Positions 17,330-25,660 of a DNA stretch of 46,044 nt are shown here, piece by piece. The DNA is from Lentisphaeria bacterium. GTDB taxonomy: Bacteria > Verrucomicrobiota > Lentisphaeria > Victivallales > UBA1829. Positions within the stretch are counted from its first letter, which is position 1. Every line of letters begins with the position of its first letter. Made by a program: the position numbers and the translations under genes. The stretch is from contig DPDG01000081.1 in NCBI GenBank assembly GCA_003526375.1, forward strand, positions 45,816 to 91,859, in the 5' to 3' direction. The notes under the pieces were generated by a model. That model did no database searches. It was not told the origin of the DNA and saw only the letters and a program-made list of their open reading frames with translations.

Positions 17330-18514
17330 TTATTGCTTTCCTTTCTGAAGAGCTTCTTTCAATGCAGGCAGCAGCACGGAAGCATAAAGTTCATAGCCTT
17401 TCGGCGAAAAATGAAGTCCATCGCGGAATACCGTGCGATCCTTCGAATTGCCGGTGTTGTTGGTCATTACCGGGATGGGGTCCACATAGACAGCACCGTA
17501 TTTTCTGGCGATTTCAGGCAGGAACGTATTGATCCTTGCCGTGGGATACGGGCCGCCGCGCGGAGTGACGGCAACTAACAGAAGTTTGGAATCCGGCACT
17601 TTTTCTTTCATGATTTTCAGTAAATTCCCAATTCCTTCCGCAATCTGTTCCGGAGTGGACGGCGCACCGTGACGGGCTCCGATTCCGAGATTGTTTGTCC
17701 CGATCATCAAAACAATCGCTTTCGGATTACACTGCAATTGATTACATGCTGTGATCCGATAAAGAACATGCTCTATTTTTTCCGCGGAGATCCCGAAATT
17801 TTCTGCACCCAGCGGTACAAAATCCCGATTCCAGATTTCCAGTCCCCCCGGATACGGTTTTCCATTCTCAGGATACCGCCACCCTTCTGTAATGGAATCT
17901 CCAAGAAACATTACCAGGCGTTTGCCTTTGTTCCTGAGTTCTTTGGCAAGCTCCGTCAGTTCTTTGGTACGGACGACAATTCCCCCGTGCTCCGCCACAG
18001 TCGGAATCAATGTCGTATTTTTTGACACCTCATTATACTTCCCCTTGTAATCCCTGAACTTGATTTTTCCTTTTTCCCATACGATCAGGCCGGCAGAAAT
18101 AAAGTGAACCTCTTTGCCGTTGGCATAATCCGGAGAAACCCGGAATTGACTTTTTAAAGTAATCGGCAATCCTTCTTTCAGCGTTACTGGGTTAGAGGTC
18201 ATCCAGCCGGTACGCCCGGAATCTGCATCAAAGAAATAAATCTGAAGGGCAAATACGCCTTTCCCTTCCGCCGTCACTTCCAACTCCGCAATACCGCCCG
18301 CTTTGACCGGGTGTTTGCCTGTTTCCGCCATGAATGCACTTTTCTTTTCCGGCACTTCCACACAGAATCCCCCATTTTCAGACACCAGTTTACCGCCGCT
18401 TTGGGTTCGGTTAATTGGCAGAATCTGAAAATGCTCCATGGCAATCTTCAAATCTTCCGCACCGTTTAAAAGAATTGCACCGGACAGAAAGATCAATCCA
18501 AGATAAGATTTCAT
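17330..18514 (-). CDS. Secreted SGNH/GDSL hydrolase with N-terminal sandwich domain
   Basis: A 394-residue exported protein (signal peptide to about residue 18, L-S-G-A-I-L-L-N-G-A-E). Residues 20-150 form a CBM-like beta domain. The SGNH core has block I F-L-G-D-S-I-T-E-G-W (nucleophile Ser), block III I-G-T-N-N-L-G and block V D-G-L-H-F-S-P-K-G (catalytic Asp/His). The family deacylates or deacetylates sugars and lipids; with a CE15-like esterase and hydrolases in the same operon, a carbohydrate esterase removing acetyl groups is most likely. AAGGAG lies 9 bases before ATG. The neighbour genes are 23 and 3 bases away. Confidence 0.88.
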   Translation of the reverse strand: MKSYLGLIFLSGAILLNGAEDLKIAMEHFQILPINRTQSGGKLVSENGGFCVEVPEKKSAFMAETGKHPVKAGGIAELEVTAEGKGVFALQIYFFDADSGRTGWMTSNPVTLKEGLPITLKSQFRVSPDYANGKEVHFISAGLIVWEKGKIKFRDYKGKYNEVSKNTTLIPTVAEHGGIVVRTKELTELAKELRNKGKRLVMFLGDSITEGWRYPENGKPYPGGLEIWNRDFVPLGAENFGISAEKIEHVLYRITACNQLQCNPKAIVLMIGTNNLGIGARHGAPSTPEQIAEGIGNLLKIMKEKVPDSKLLLVAVTPRGGPYPTARINTFLPEIARKYGAVYVDPIPVMTNNTGNSKDRTVFRDGLHFSPKGYELYASVLLPALKEALQKGKQ

Positions 18515-18537
18515 TTCTATTTTCTCCTTATATTAAA

Positions 18538-20466
18538 TTATGAGTTTTTCATTTCACAAATCAGCAGTTCAAATCCATTGATTTCCGAAACTGTGATTTC
18601 CGTTTCTCCGTTCGTGGTTTTAAATGGTAGCGGACTCCTGTCCGAACCACGGAAAACGCGAATGAAAGGCATACGGTTTCCTCTCAAACGGATATTGACC
18701 GGACCACAACATATCTTATCTTCTCGCAGAAAACAGTGTAATGCAACCAGAATATATTTCTTGTCGGCAGAGACCATTCCATGAAGAAAAGAGGGTCCCC
18801 CGTCTATTTTCAGCATTCGATCAGGCAGCAGACGGTCAATAATTTTCCCCGCCAGTTCCTTCATTTCCTGCGCTCCGGACTTCTGATATCCCAGAAACAA
18901 GTTAAACGCACAAAAAGCAGTCCTCTCTTTAATGGTTACTGCCGGTATTTCCGTCTCCAGTTCCGGAGGGAGATAATAATGACAATGCAATCCATCCCAC
19001 CCGCGGGATATGGCTGGCTCCACCACGGTTGCGCATACATCCGCATCTATATTTTCGATTTTCAGTATACTTCCCTGTATGGAGACAGGCATTTTTGCAA
19101 GCTTGCCGGAAAAGGCTGGAACTGTCAGAAAATAAGCCGGTTCCGGAATTTGTCCTTTGGATGTTCTTATTCCCAATTCACTTCCCGGAAAGAAATTCTT
19201 CTCTGAATCCATCCCGGCGTCTCCAATCTGCCAAAGTGCTTTTCCTGCCGACAGATGAGCGCGGATCCGTTTTTGAATCATTGCGTCTGCATTCAGCCCC
19301 GGCATCAGGATCAGCAACCGATACGGGGTAAAATCAGTTTCCGGAGTGATTACATCAAATTGCAACTGAAGTTCCGAAAGTAAAGCGGCTACTCCCCGCA
19401 TCTCCGGCTTCGCAGTAAAATATACCGGTGTTTTCATAAAAACGACTGCTGCCTCCGCCTGCGGATGCGCCGTTTCAAAATAGGGTTCGAACGCCCGTAT
19501 CTGTGAATAAGCATCTTTGATGCATTGAAATACAGGAGTTTCCCAGCGTCCCTGCGGGTGGAGATGTGAACCGATGTTCGGATGAAATCCCAGAGACAGT
19601 CCGTGAAGAAGATCGCTGACGATTCCGTCTTTACTGCGGATTCCGCCAAATTCACCCCACTCAGGAAAACGTGCGGTCATATTAGCCAAAAACGGATATC
19701 CCAATGCTCTTGCATGCCGTGCCGCCAGCGGCAGATAATCATATCCCCAGTTTGAACTCGCTGGCAGACATTCCAGATCAATATAAGTTCCGATTCCTTT
19801 CTGTTCTTCATATCCCAGTCCATTGAAATACAGCAACGGATCCGGAACATGTTCCATGACTGCTGCGGCAATTTTTCCGGCAAAGTCAACGGATAGTTTC
19901 TTTCCGTAAAATCGGCGGTCATCTGCATTGCCGGGGTCCAGACCATTCCGGCGCATTGCCTGAACACATCGGGAACAGACACAATTATGGCTGAATCCGA
20001 AACAGTCGATGAAAAAACCGTCCGGATGATATTTCGCGCCAATCTCCCGGATCATTGCCAGAAAATGCTCCGCATAGCCTGAATTGAAACACATCAGTCT
20101 TACAAATGGAGAGTCCTTATCCTGAAGAATTCTGCCATCCGGATTGATCCGCAGCCACTCCGGATGCCGAATGCCTTCTTCATGGCTGATTCCCCCATTG
20201 AGGTAAGACGAAACCCCCAGCCCCTTTTTCCGGCAAGACTTCAGCATATCTCCAAAAAAGTCATTTTTCAGACCCGGATGCCGGATACCTATATTCGTAT
20301 CATAGTAACAGAAACCCTGATTGCATCGGGCATGAAGCGTTACATAGTCCACGCTGCATTCTGCTAATTCGGAGGCGAATTCTTCCGGAGCAAGAGCTCC
20401 TCCAATTTGCGGACATACCGGGTCCGTATGAAAATCGTAAAAAACACCTCGCTTAAAACATTTCAT
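18538..20466 (-). CDS. GHL6-like glycoside hydrolase with beta-galactosidase trimerisation-like domain
   Basis: A 642-residue protein without signal peptide. ATG 20466 is used because AAAGGA precedes it; a longer in-frame extension to 20838 would run through the neighbouring pseudopilin gene and is not credible. The barrel opens with G-V-F-Y-D-F-H-T-D-P and continues with V-T-L-H-A-R-C-N, Y-L-N-G-G-I-S-H-E-E-G and P-D-G-F-F-I-D-C-F-G-F-S-H-N, with C-V-C-S-R-C near residue 159, as in hypothetical glycosyl hydrolase 6 (GHL6). Residues ~385-450 (L-L-I-L-M-P-G-L-N-A) resemble a glutaminase-like trimerisation domain. Substrate unknown. It probably works on imported oligosaccharides. Confidence 0.75.
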   Translation of the reverse strand: MKCFKRGVFYDFHTDPVCPQIGGALAPEEFASELAECSVDYVTLHARCNQGFCYYDTNIGIRHPGLKNDFFGDMLKSCRKKGLGVSSYLNGGISHEEGIRHPEWLRINPDGRILQDKDSPFVRLMCFNSGYAEHFLAMIREIGAKYHPDGFFIDCFGFSHNCVCSRCVQAMRRNGLDPGNADDRRFYGKKLSVDFAGKIAAAVMEHVPDPLLYFNGLGYEEQKGIGTYIDLECLPASSNWGYDYLPLAARHARALGYPFLANMTARFPEWGEFGGIRSKDGIVSDLLHGLSLGFHPNIGSHLHPQGRWETPVFQCIKDAYSQIRAFEPYFETAHPQAEAAVVFMKTPVYFTAKPEMRGVAALLSELQLQFDVITPETDFTPYRLLILMPGLNADAMIQKRIRAHLSAGKALWQIGDAGMDSEKNFFPGSELGIRTSKGQIPEPAYFLTVPAFSGKLAKMPVSIQGSILKIENIDADVCATVVEPAISRGWDGLHCHYYLPPELETEIPAVTIKERTAFCAFNLFLGYQKSGAQEMKELAGKIIDRLLPDRMLKIDGGPSFLHGMVSADKKYILVALHCFLREDKICCGPVNIRLRGNRMPFIRVFRGSDRSPLPFKTTNGETEITVSEINGFELLICEMKNS

Positions 20467-20533
20467 ATGAATCAGTCCTTTCTCTTTGACCTTATCATCA
20501 ATTCGCGGACAAGCGAAAAACCTCGTAAATATC

Positions 20534-21319
20534 TCATTTATACTTCCAGCCACGATAATGAAAACGCATGGATATATTTCCGGATTCCGGTACGCAATGA
20601 GCATCCATGATCTGCATATAGGTAATATTTTCCACATGCCCATCCATAAATACCGTATTGGTTTTCCCTTTGGCTGTTGCGGCGCTGATTGAAGTGCCTG
20701 CCGACTGTGCAATCGGCCTGGGGTCTCTGGTTCCATGCCGGAATCCGATGTAGTCCACTCCCGGCAGAATATAGCCATTATAGCCAGTATAGAACCAATC
20801 CAGAGCCAAATAAGCCTGGGAAGCACTGAGGATGACACTCAAACGATGGGTTGGCACTGTTCCGCAGAGAAATGGATTTAACCCGTAAGAGATCCACTTC
20901 GAGGCCTGCTCCTGAATTTCACTCGGACACTGGAACGAATGTTTTGCCTTTGCGACCCGCTCATTTTCGGGATACCATTGGTAAGAAGCTCCGTATTTGA
21001 TCCTGTTTTCTCCATAACCGGAAAGGGTCCCATACCAAAGTTGATCATACCAGTTGGAAGTTGACGGAAGGCAATTCCGATAGGATATGATCCAATCATT
21101 GTTGGATGAACTGTAATTGTCGGAGGCCAACCCTATCGTCCTCAGATTATTCTTACAGGTAATTCCACGGGCAACTTCTCTTACTTGATTCAGTGCGGGC
21201 AGCAACATACTCAGCAATATAGCAATGATTGCAATTATAATTAAGAGTTCTATCAAAGTAAAAATTTTCATTTTCATACTCGAAGAAAGAACCGAATCGG
21301 GCAGGAATCTTTTTCTCAT
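20534..21319 (-). CDS. Pseudopilin-like protein (second copy)
   Basis: A 261-residue protein. After a 19-residue basic leader, F-T-L-I-E-L-L-I-I-I-A-I-I-A-I-L starts at residue 20, with Glu at +5. The residue before the cut is Ile, not Gly. The C-terminal region has N-T-V-F-M-D-G-H-V, the D-G-H end of the pseudopilin H-x9-D-G motif, but the expected His ten residues earlier is replaced. GAGGT lies 8 bases before ATG. It is flanked by the CE15-like gene (28-base gap) and the GHL6-like gene (67-base gap). Its length and motifs parallel the pseudopilin at 8638-9360, but the two share little beyond the N-terminus. Confidence 0.88.
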   Translation of the reverse strand: MRKRFLPDSVLSSSMKMKIFTLIELLIIIAIIAILLSMLLPALNQVREVARGITCKNNLRTIGLASDNYSSSNNDWIISYRNCLPSTSNWYDQLWYGTLSGYGENRIKYGASYQWYPENERVAKAKHSFQCPSEIQEQASKWISYGLNPFLCGTVPTHRLSVILSASQAYLALDWFYTGYNGYILPGVDYIGFRHGTRDPRPIAQSAGTSISAATAKGKTNTVFMDGHVENITYMQIMDAHCVPESGNISMRFHYRGWKYK

Positions 21320-21347
21320 GATTGCACCTCTTTCTGTATCTTGAATT

Positions 21348-22604
21348 TTATTGTTTCAGAAAATACCGGTCGGCAAAATCCATATAGAATTTCCAGTCAA
21401 GGGGAGTGACGTCATGACTTCCCGTCCGGATATGATAGCCGATTTCCCCGCCGATGGAAACATCGGAGGGGGGAAGTCTGCCCGGATCAAGTCCCCTGCA
21501 CTCCGCGCCGAAAAGCCGGTAGACCTCGGCGGCAGCGGCGGCGGACAGATACTCTCCCTTCGGATCGGAGTGCAGATCATCCGTGGCGCTGGCGACATAA
21601 ACCGGCCGCGGCGCGGCAAGGGCAATCAGGAAATTCTGGTCGAACGGCAGATTTTCTTCATGATTCCGGTAACGCTGAAACGCCGAACTGAACCAGTAGG
21701 TGCGCCAGAACAGCAGGAAGTCGATGGTTTCTCCGAAAATACGCCGGGAAAGAGACGCGCCGCCGCATCCCGATTCATTGGAAATGATCATTGCAAAACG
21801 CGGATCGACGGCGCCTGCCCAGAGAGCCGTCTTCCCGAGACGGGAATGTCCGTGGACAATCACCCGTTTTGAGTCGATCTGCGGCTCGTGTTCAAGACAG
21901 TCCAACGCGCGGGACAATCCCCACGCCCATGCCCCGATCGCGCCGAAATCCCGCTGCGGCGCAGTCAGTTTTTCCGGGGGAAGGAACAGGCTGTAAATGC
22001 TGGATTGGAACGCTTCCGGCGAATCGTAAAAGATCTCGCTGATGCACAGTGTCGCTCCGGCATACCCGCGTTCCACAAGCCCGCGGAAATTCCAGAAGTC
22101 CGTCTGCACTCCGCGTGTTGATTCATCCGGCGGTTCCGTCGCGAATACCTCATGCGCAGACCAGTTTACCACCGGCTCCTGCGTGATTCTTATCTCTTTT
22201 TCCGGGGAGGCTGCATGATTCCCGCGTCCGTTGAGCCCGAGAAACACGGGAACCGGAGCCTTGATCTTTTTCGGGCAATAGAGCAGCAGGTCAAAATATT
22301 TGCTCCCGCCATGATTCATTTCGCAGTGAATCCGGATTTCCCGGCGTATCGCAGTGCCGTCGAAGGCGTTCCAGTTTTCGGAGATCGTCTCAAAATACAT
22401 CCTGTCCGGCCGCGGCGGCATCCAGCCGTACATCTCGTCACGGAACAGGTTCAGGAATTCGGGGCGTCGGAAGTTCATCCATTCAAAAGCATTCCGGATG
22501 GTTCCGCCATCTGCGGTCTTGAGCGGCGAGGGAATCTCGCAGGGAGGAACTTTGCTTTCATCCGTATTGTAAATGCCGTTGTAAGGTCTGTCGGAAATTT
22601 TCAT
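21348..22604 (-). CDS. CE15-like carbohydrate esterase (glucuronoyl esterase family, alpha/beta hydrolase)
   Basis: A 418-residue alpha/beta hydrolase. The nucleophile elbow is G-H-S-R-L-G-K-T-A-L-W, close to the G-C-S-R-x-G-K motif of glucuronoyl esterases. N-E-S-G-C-G-G-A follows, and the catalytic His lies in T-G-S-H-D-V-T-P-L-D-W. CE15 enzymes cleave ester bonds between glucuronate and lignin or other alcohols; some bacterial relatives are annotated as acetylxylan esterases. No signal peptide is seen, which is unusual for a lignocellulose enzyme and suggests intracellular oligosaccharides. It is the first gene of the operon, divergent from the AraC regulator. GAGAGATG sits before the ATG. 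Confidence 0.8.
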   Translation of the reverse strand: MKISDRPYNGIYNTDESKVPPCEIPSPLKTADGGTIRNAFEWMNFRRPEFLNLFRDEMYGWMPPRPDRMYFETISENWNAFDGTAIRREIRIHCEMNHGGSKYFDLLLYCPKKIKAPVPVFLGLNGRGNHAASPEKEIRITQEPVVNWSAHEVFATEPPDESTRGVQTDFWNFRGLVERGYAGATLCISEIFYDSPEAFQSSIYSLFLPPEKLTAPQRDFGAIGAWAWGLSRALDCLEHEPQIDSKRVIVHGHSRLGKTALWAGAVDPRFAMIISNESGCGGASLSRRIFGETIDFLLFWRTYWFSSAFQRYRNHEENLPFDQNFLIALAAPRPVYVASATDDLHSDPKGEYLSAAAAAEVYRLFGAECRGLDPGRLPPSDVSIGGEIGYHIRTGSHDVTPLDWKFYMDFADRYFLKQ

Positions 22605-22649
22605 TTTACATCTCTCTCATCCGTTGTTCCATTTTTGTTTCTGTTAACT

Positions 22650-22678
22650 ATTATAATGGAAAAGCAAGGGGTTGAAAA
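22650..22678 (-). promoter_or_regulatory. Candidate promoter of the CE15/pseudopilin/hydrolase operon
   Basis: On the minus strand TTTTCA (22678-22673), 17 bases and TATAAT (22655-22650) precede the CE15-like ATG by about 46 bases. The -10 is consensus while the -35 matches only four of six, as expected for a promoter needing an activator. Confidence 0.55.
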
Positions 22679-22683
22679 TAGCA

Positions 22684-22710
22684 TTTCTGGACATTTGTTG
22701 TTCTTTCTGG
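22684..22710. promoter_or_regulatory. Direct repeat TTTCTGG-wATTT, candidate AraC-family binding site
   Basis: TTTCTGGACATTT begins at 22684 and TTTCTGGTATTTT at 22704: two near-identical half-sites in the same orientation 20 bases (two helical turns) apart. They lie between the divergent regulator and esterase genes, immediately upstream of the weak -35 of the esterase operon. AraC activators bind direct repeats with about this spacing. Confidence 0.5.
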
Positions 22711-22729
22711 TATTTTTCCTTTTTTCTGC

Positions 22730-22757
22730 TTGCCATTCTCCCGCGGGACACTATATT
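22730..22757 (+). promoter_or_regulatory. Candidate promoter of the AraC-family gene
   Basis: TTGCCA (22730-22735), a 16-base spacer and TATATT (22752-22757) give a predicted start near 22764, about 18 bases before ATG 22782. Confidence 0.5.
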
Positions 22758-22781
22758 GAAAATAAAGAAAGGCGGAATCCC

Positions 22782-23591
22782 ATGGGATATTTTGACGATC
22801 TGGAAATCGTTCAGGCGACGCATAAGATTTTCGGGTACCATGTTTCAAAACCGATTGACCCGCCCTATCTCAGCCTCTGTCTTCTGCGGAAAGGCGAATT
22901 GATCGTGATGAAGGACGGTGCGAAACGGCACTTGAAAGCACCGTTTATCTTCTGGGCGCTTCCGGGACACGTCTATCAATTCGTTTCCGTGGAGGCGAGA
23001 AGCCGCCGTGAAACAATCTGGCTTGATCTGGGAGGTCTCCGCGCCCGGCGTATCCGGCTGGGGTTGGAGGAGCTGGCGTCCGCCGGCGGGTTGGGACTGC
23101 CGCTTTCCAACTGTATGGGAATGGCTTTGCTCATGCTCAGGATCATCAATCTGAACCGGCATGGGGAGAATTTGATCCGGCACAGGCTGATTGTTTATGT
23201 GGAGGAACTGATCGGGCTGATCCATGATGAAGCAGTTTGCGGCAAAGAGATGAATCATGACTGCGCCCTGATTCTTGAGGCGGCTGAACAGTTCAAGCGG
23301 AATCCGGCAATAAAATACGACTTGCAGGAGGTCGCCCGGACACATGCAATGTCTTATGACACGTTCCGCAAAAAGTTTAAATTCTATATCGGTCAGGCGC
23401 CTCATGAATTTCTGCTCAACTGCAAGATCGAGCTTGCTGTCGAACTGATGCGCAAACATGAAATCTCGATCAAGGAAATTGCCGACTCCTGCGGCTTTGC
23501 CGATATTTCCAGTTTCTCCCGGATGTTCCGGAAACGAAGCGGGCTTTATCCGAGAGAATTCCGGAAGAATATGTCTGAATCCTCCCTCTGA
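22782..23591 (+). CDS. AraC-family transcriptional regulator
   Basis: A 269-residue protein with a sensor N-terminal half (a cupin-like beta region, e.g. L-K-A-P-F-I-F-W-A-L-P-G-H-V-Y) and a C-terminal AraC/XylS DNA-binding domain: first helix-turn-helix L-Q-E-V-A-R-T-H-A-M-S-Y-D-T-F-R-K-K-F, second I-K-E-I-A-D-S-C-G-F-A-D-I-S-S-F-S-R-M-F. The ATG at 22782 has AAAGG 10 bases upstream. The reading frame stays open far upstream, even through the divergent gene, but that extension has no family similarity. Divergent placement from the CE15-led operon, with direct repeats between, suggests it activates that operon in response to a sugar. It may also control the hydrolase at 23731. Confidence 0.88.
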   Translation: MGYFDDLEIVQATHKIFGYHVSKPIDPPYLSLCLLRKGELIVMKDGAKRHLKAPFIFWALPGHVYQFVSVEARSRRETIWLDLGGLRARRIRLGLEELASAGGLGLPLSNCMGMALLMLRIINLNRHGENLIRHRLIVYVEELIGLIHDEAVCGKEMNHDCALILEAAEQFKRNPAIKYDLQEVARTHAMSYDTFRKKFKFYIGQAPHEFLLNCKIELAVELMRKHEISIKEIADSCGFADISSFSRMFRKRSGLYPREFRKNMSESSL

Positions 23592-23730
23592 ATCAAAAAG
23601 CAGATTGATACTGCGAGCCTCGAGATCGGGGGATTGATTTTCCAGAAAGATCAACTCTTTTCCATTTTTGCCATTTATCTCATGTCGCCGCATGGATATC
23701 TTATAAGAAACAGAAAAAGGAGTTTTTATT

Positions 23731-25509
23731 ATGGTTTACCGCATCTGGCGTTCGCCCTACAGCAGTTTCGGCGGGACATCCGCAGAATTTCCGGATGACA
23801 GAACCGACGAAACATACACCGCACCGGAGCATTATAAAGACGAACTTCTCCGGGAGATCGCCGCCAATGGCTTCAACGGCATCTGGATTCATGCACGCTT
23901 TGCACATATCACGCATACGGACGCGTTTCCCGAATCGGGAGTTCACGCCGGGGAACATCTCGACAGGCTTTCCGGATTGATCGAAAGAGCGGAAAGATAT
24001 GGAATCAAGGTATTTCTGTATGGTCAGCCTCTGCGGAGCGTGCCGGAGGCGGATCGCCGTTTCTGGCGGAATCATGCGGAATGTGCCGGACAGACGGAAT
24101 ATCTCACCGAGGAGAATGCAGTAACGGGAGTCCGCCGCAGATATCAGACGGTTGCATTGTGCTCCTCCGTGGATGCTGTAAAGTCTTTTGTGGAAGAATC
24201 CGCCGCCCAGATCGCGGAAAAACTTCCGGGGCTGGGAGGTGTGATTCTGATTACCGCAACGGAATTTCCCGGCCATTGTTACCAGCGCAGGCATAAAGTG
24301 AATCCGACAGCCTGCTATCCTCTGATCGAATGCCCCCGTTGCCGGGAACGTGAACCGTGGGAGGTGGCTGCCGAGCTCATTACGCTGTTCCGGAACGGAA
24401 TCCGCCGTCATTCCGCCGATATCTCCGTTATCACATGGAACTGGAGCTGGCAGGAATGGCTGCCAGCTCCGTGCCGCCCCCTGCTGGAATTACTGCCGCG
24501 CGACGTTGTTGTAATGGCGGATTTCGAGCGGGAAGGAGTGATTGACCTGCCCGAACGTCCCGGTTTTGAAATAAATGAATACTCCCTGCTTTATCCGGGG
24601 CCGTCGGAATCTTTCCAGAATACATATCATGCGTGCCGGGAACTGGGAATGAATGTGATGAGCAAGCTTCAGCTCGGCGCCACTCATGAACTCGGAAGCG
24701 TGGTTTCCCTTCCGAATATGATCACGATACGGAAAAAAGCGTCATGGCACAGGACACATCCCGATGCAGGATACATGGGCTGCTGGAATTTCGGCAATTT
24801 TTTCAGTGCGAACACCTGCGCATTCAACTGGTTCCTGAATCACCGGGCGTCATCCGGCGAAGAAACGGAACTCAGGGATTTTGCGGAATTTTACTTTCAG
24901 GGATGCGACAGCCTCCTTGTTTACCATGCGTGGCGTCTCTTTGAATCCGCAATGCGGCACCTGCCGTTCTGCATCGGACCACTTTATTACGGTGTTCAGA
25001 CTTATGCTCTCGCTTATACGGACATCTACCGTCCCGGACCGCTGGAAGGAACTTATGCGGGATGTTCCTACCTCCGGACAAAAGAACGGGGCGATGATCT
25101 CTCGCCAGCCTGCGAAATGCATCATCATGAGTTTTCTCTGACGGAGCTGGCGGGAGCCTATGCGAAAACGGCTGCAATCTGGAATTGCGGCGTATCACTT
25201 TTAAAAGCTGGCTTGAAAGGCTGTGACGACAAAGGCGAACTGGGCAATGCGGTTCTTTGCGGCATGTGCTGGGCAAGCACTGAAAACGCATACCGTGCGT
25301 ATGCTCTGCGGAAAGAATGGAGCCCTGAAAAGATTCACGAGTTCCGGCATATCGTAAATTCTGAACTGGATGTATTGACGACGGCGCTGCCTTATGTTGA
25401 AAACGATGTCAGACAGGGATTTCACGGCGAAGCCGGATACCGGATGTTCGATCCTGAGTTGATACGCAGAAAGATAAAAATGCTTCAACGATGGCGGGAA
25501 GGTGCATGA
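23731..25509 (+). CDS. TIM-barrel hydrolase-like protein of unknown family
   Basis: A 592-residue cytoplasmic protein (no signal peptide), AAGGAG 9-10 bases before ATG. The start Y-R-I-W-R-S-P-Y, then G-F-N-G-I-W-I-H-A-R-F and R-A-E-R-Y-G-I-K-V-F-L-Y, resembles the first strands of a (beta/alpha)8 glycosidase. Residues ~180-205 include H-C and C-Y-P-L-I-E-C-P-R-C, a cysteine cluster reminiscent of the knuckles in neighbouring hydrolases. T-W-N-W-S-W follows. The C-terminal third is helical. It lies 139 bases downstream of the AraC gene on the same strand and ends before a terminator, so it is likely part of the same regulon. A GH20/GH123-like or DUF4838-related fold is possible; not assigned. 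Confidence 0.65.
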   Translation: MVYRIWRSPYSSFGGTSAEFPDDRTDETYTAPEHYKDELLREIAANGFNGIWIHARFAHITHTDAFPESGVHAGEHLDRLSGLIERAERYGIKVFLYGQPLRSVPEADRRFWRNHAECAGQTEYLTEENAVTGVRRRYQTVALCSSVDAVKSFVEESAAQIAEKLPGLGGVILITATEFPGHCYQRRHKVNPTACYPLIECPRCREREPWEVAAELITLFRNGIRRHSADISVITWNWSWQEWLPAPCRPLLELLPRDVVVMADFEREGVIDLPERPGFEINEYSLLYPGPSESFQNTYHACRELGMNVMSKLQLGATHELGSVVSLPNMITIRKKASWHRTHPDAGYMGCWNFGNFFSANTCAFNWFLNHRASSGEETELRDFAEFYFQGCDSLLVYHAWRLFESAMRHLPFCIGPLYYGVQTYALAYTDIYRPGPLEGTYAGCSYLRTKERGDDLSPACEMHHHEFSLTELAGAYAKTAAIWNCGVSLLKAGLKGCDDKGELGNAVLCGMCWASTENAYRAYALRKEWSPEKIHEFRHIVNSELDVLTTALPYVENDVRQGFHGEAGYRMFDPELIRRKIKMLQRWREGA

Positions 25510-25596
25510 ACCGCTTCATGAATGACTTGCAACTGACGGAATCCCCTGTATGTCCCGGCGCTTTGCCGAAGTCCGTTGCTGAATCCGGTTTTCTTT

Positions 25597-25650
25597 ACAG
25601 GGAAAACTCATCCCGACCGTTTCAGGACTTGACACGGCTTCCCTGTTTTT
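25597..25650 (+). terminator. Terminator after the AraC/hydrolase unit
   Basis: ACAGGGAA (25597-25604) pairs with TTCCCTGT (25639-25646), with an inner CCGT/ACGG stem, followed by TTTTT on the plus strand. It lies about 90 bases past the stop at 25509 and just before the convergent uvrA-like stop. Confidence 0.6.
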
Positions 25651-25660
25651 CTGATCGTCG

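Noticed and set aside
20467..20838. N-terminal extension of the GHL6-like gene
   Set aside because: It overlaps the end of the pseudopilin gene antiparallel to none of its motifs and lacks a ribosome-binding site; ATG 20466 has one.
22152..22781. N-terminal extension of the AraC-family gene
   Set aside because: It would run through the divergent CE15-like gene and the intergenic control region; ATG 22782 has a ribosome-binding site and family-typical length.
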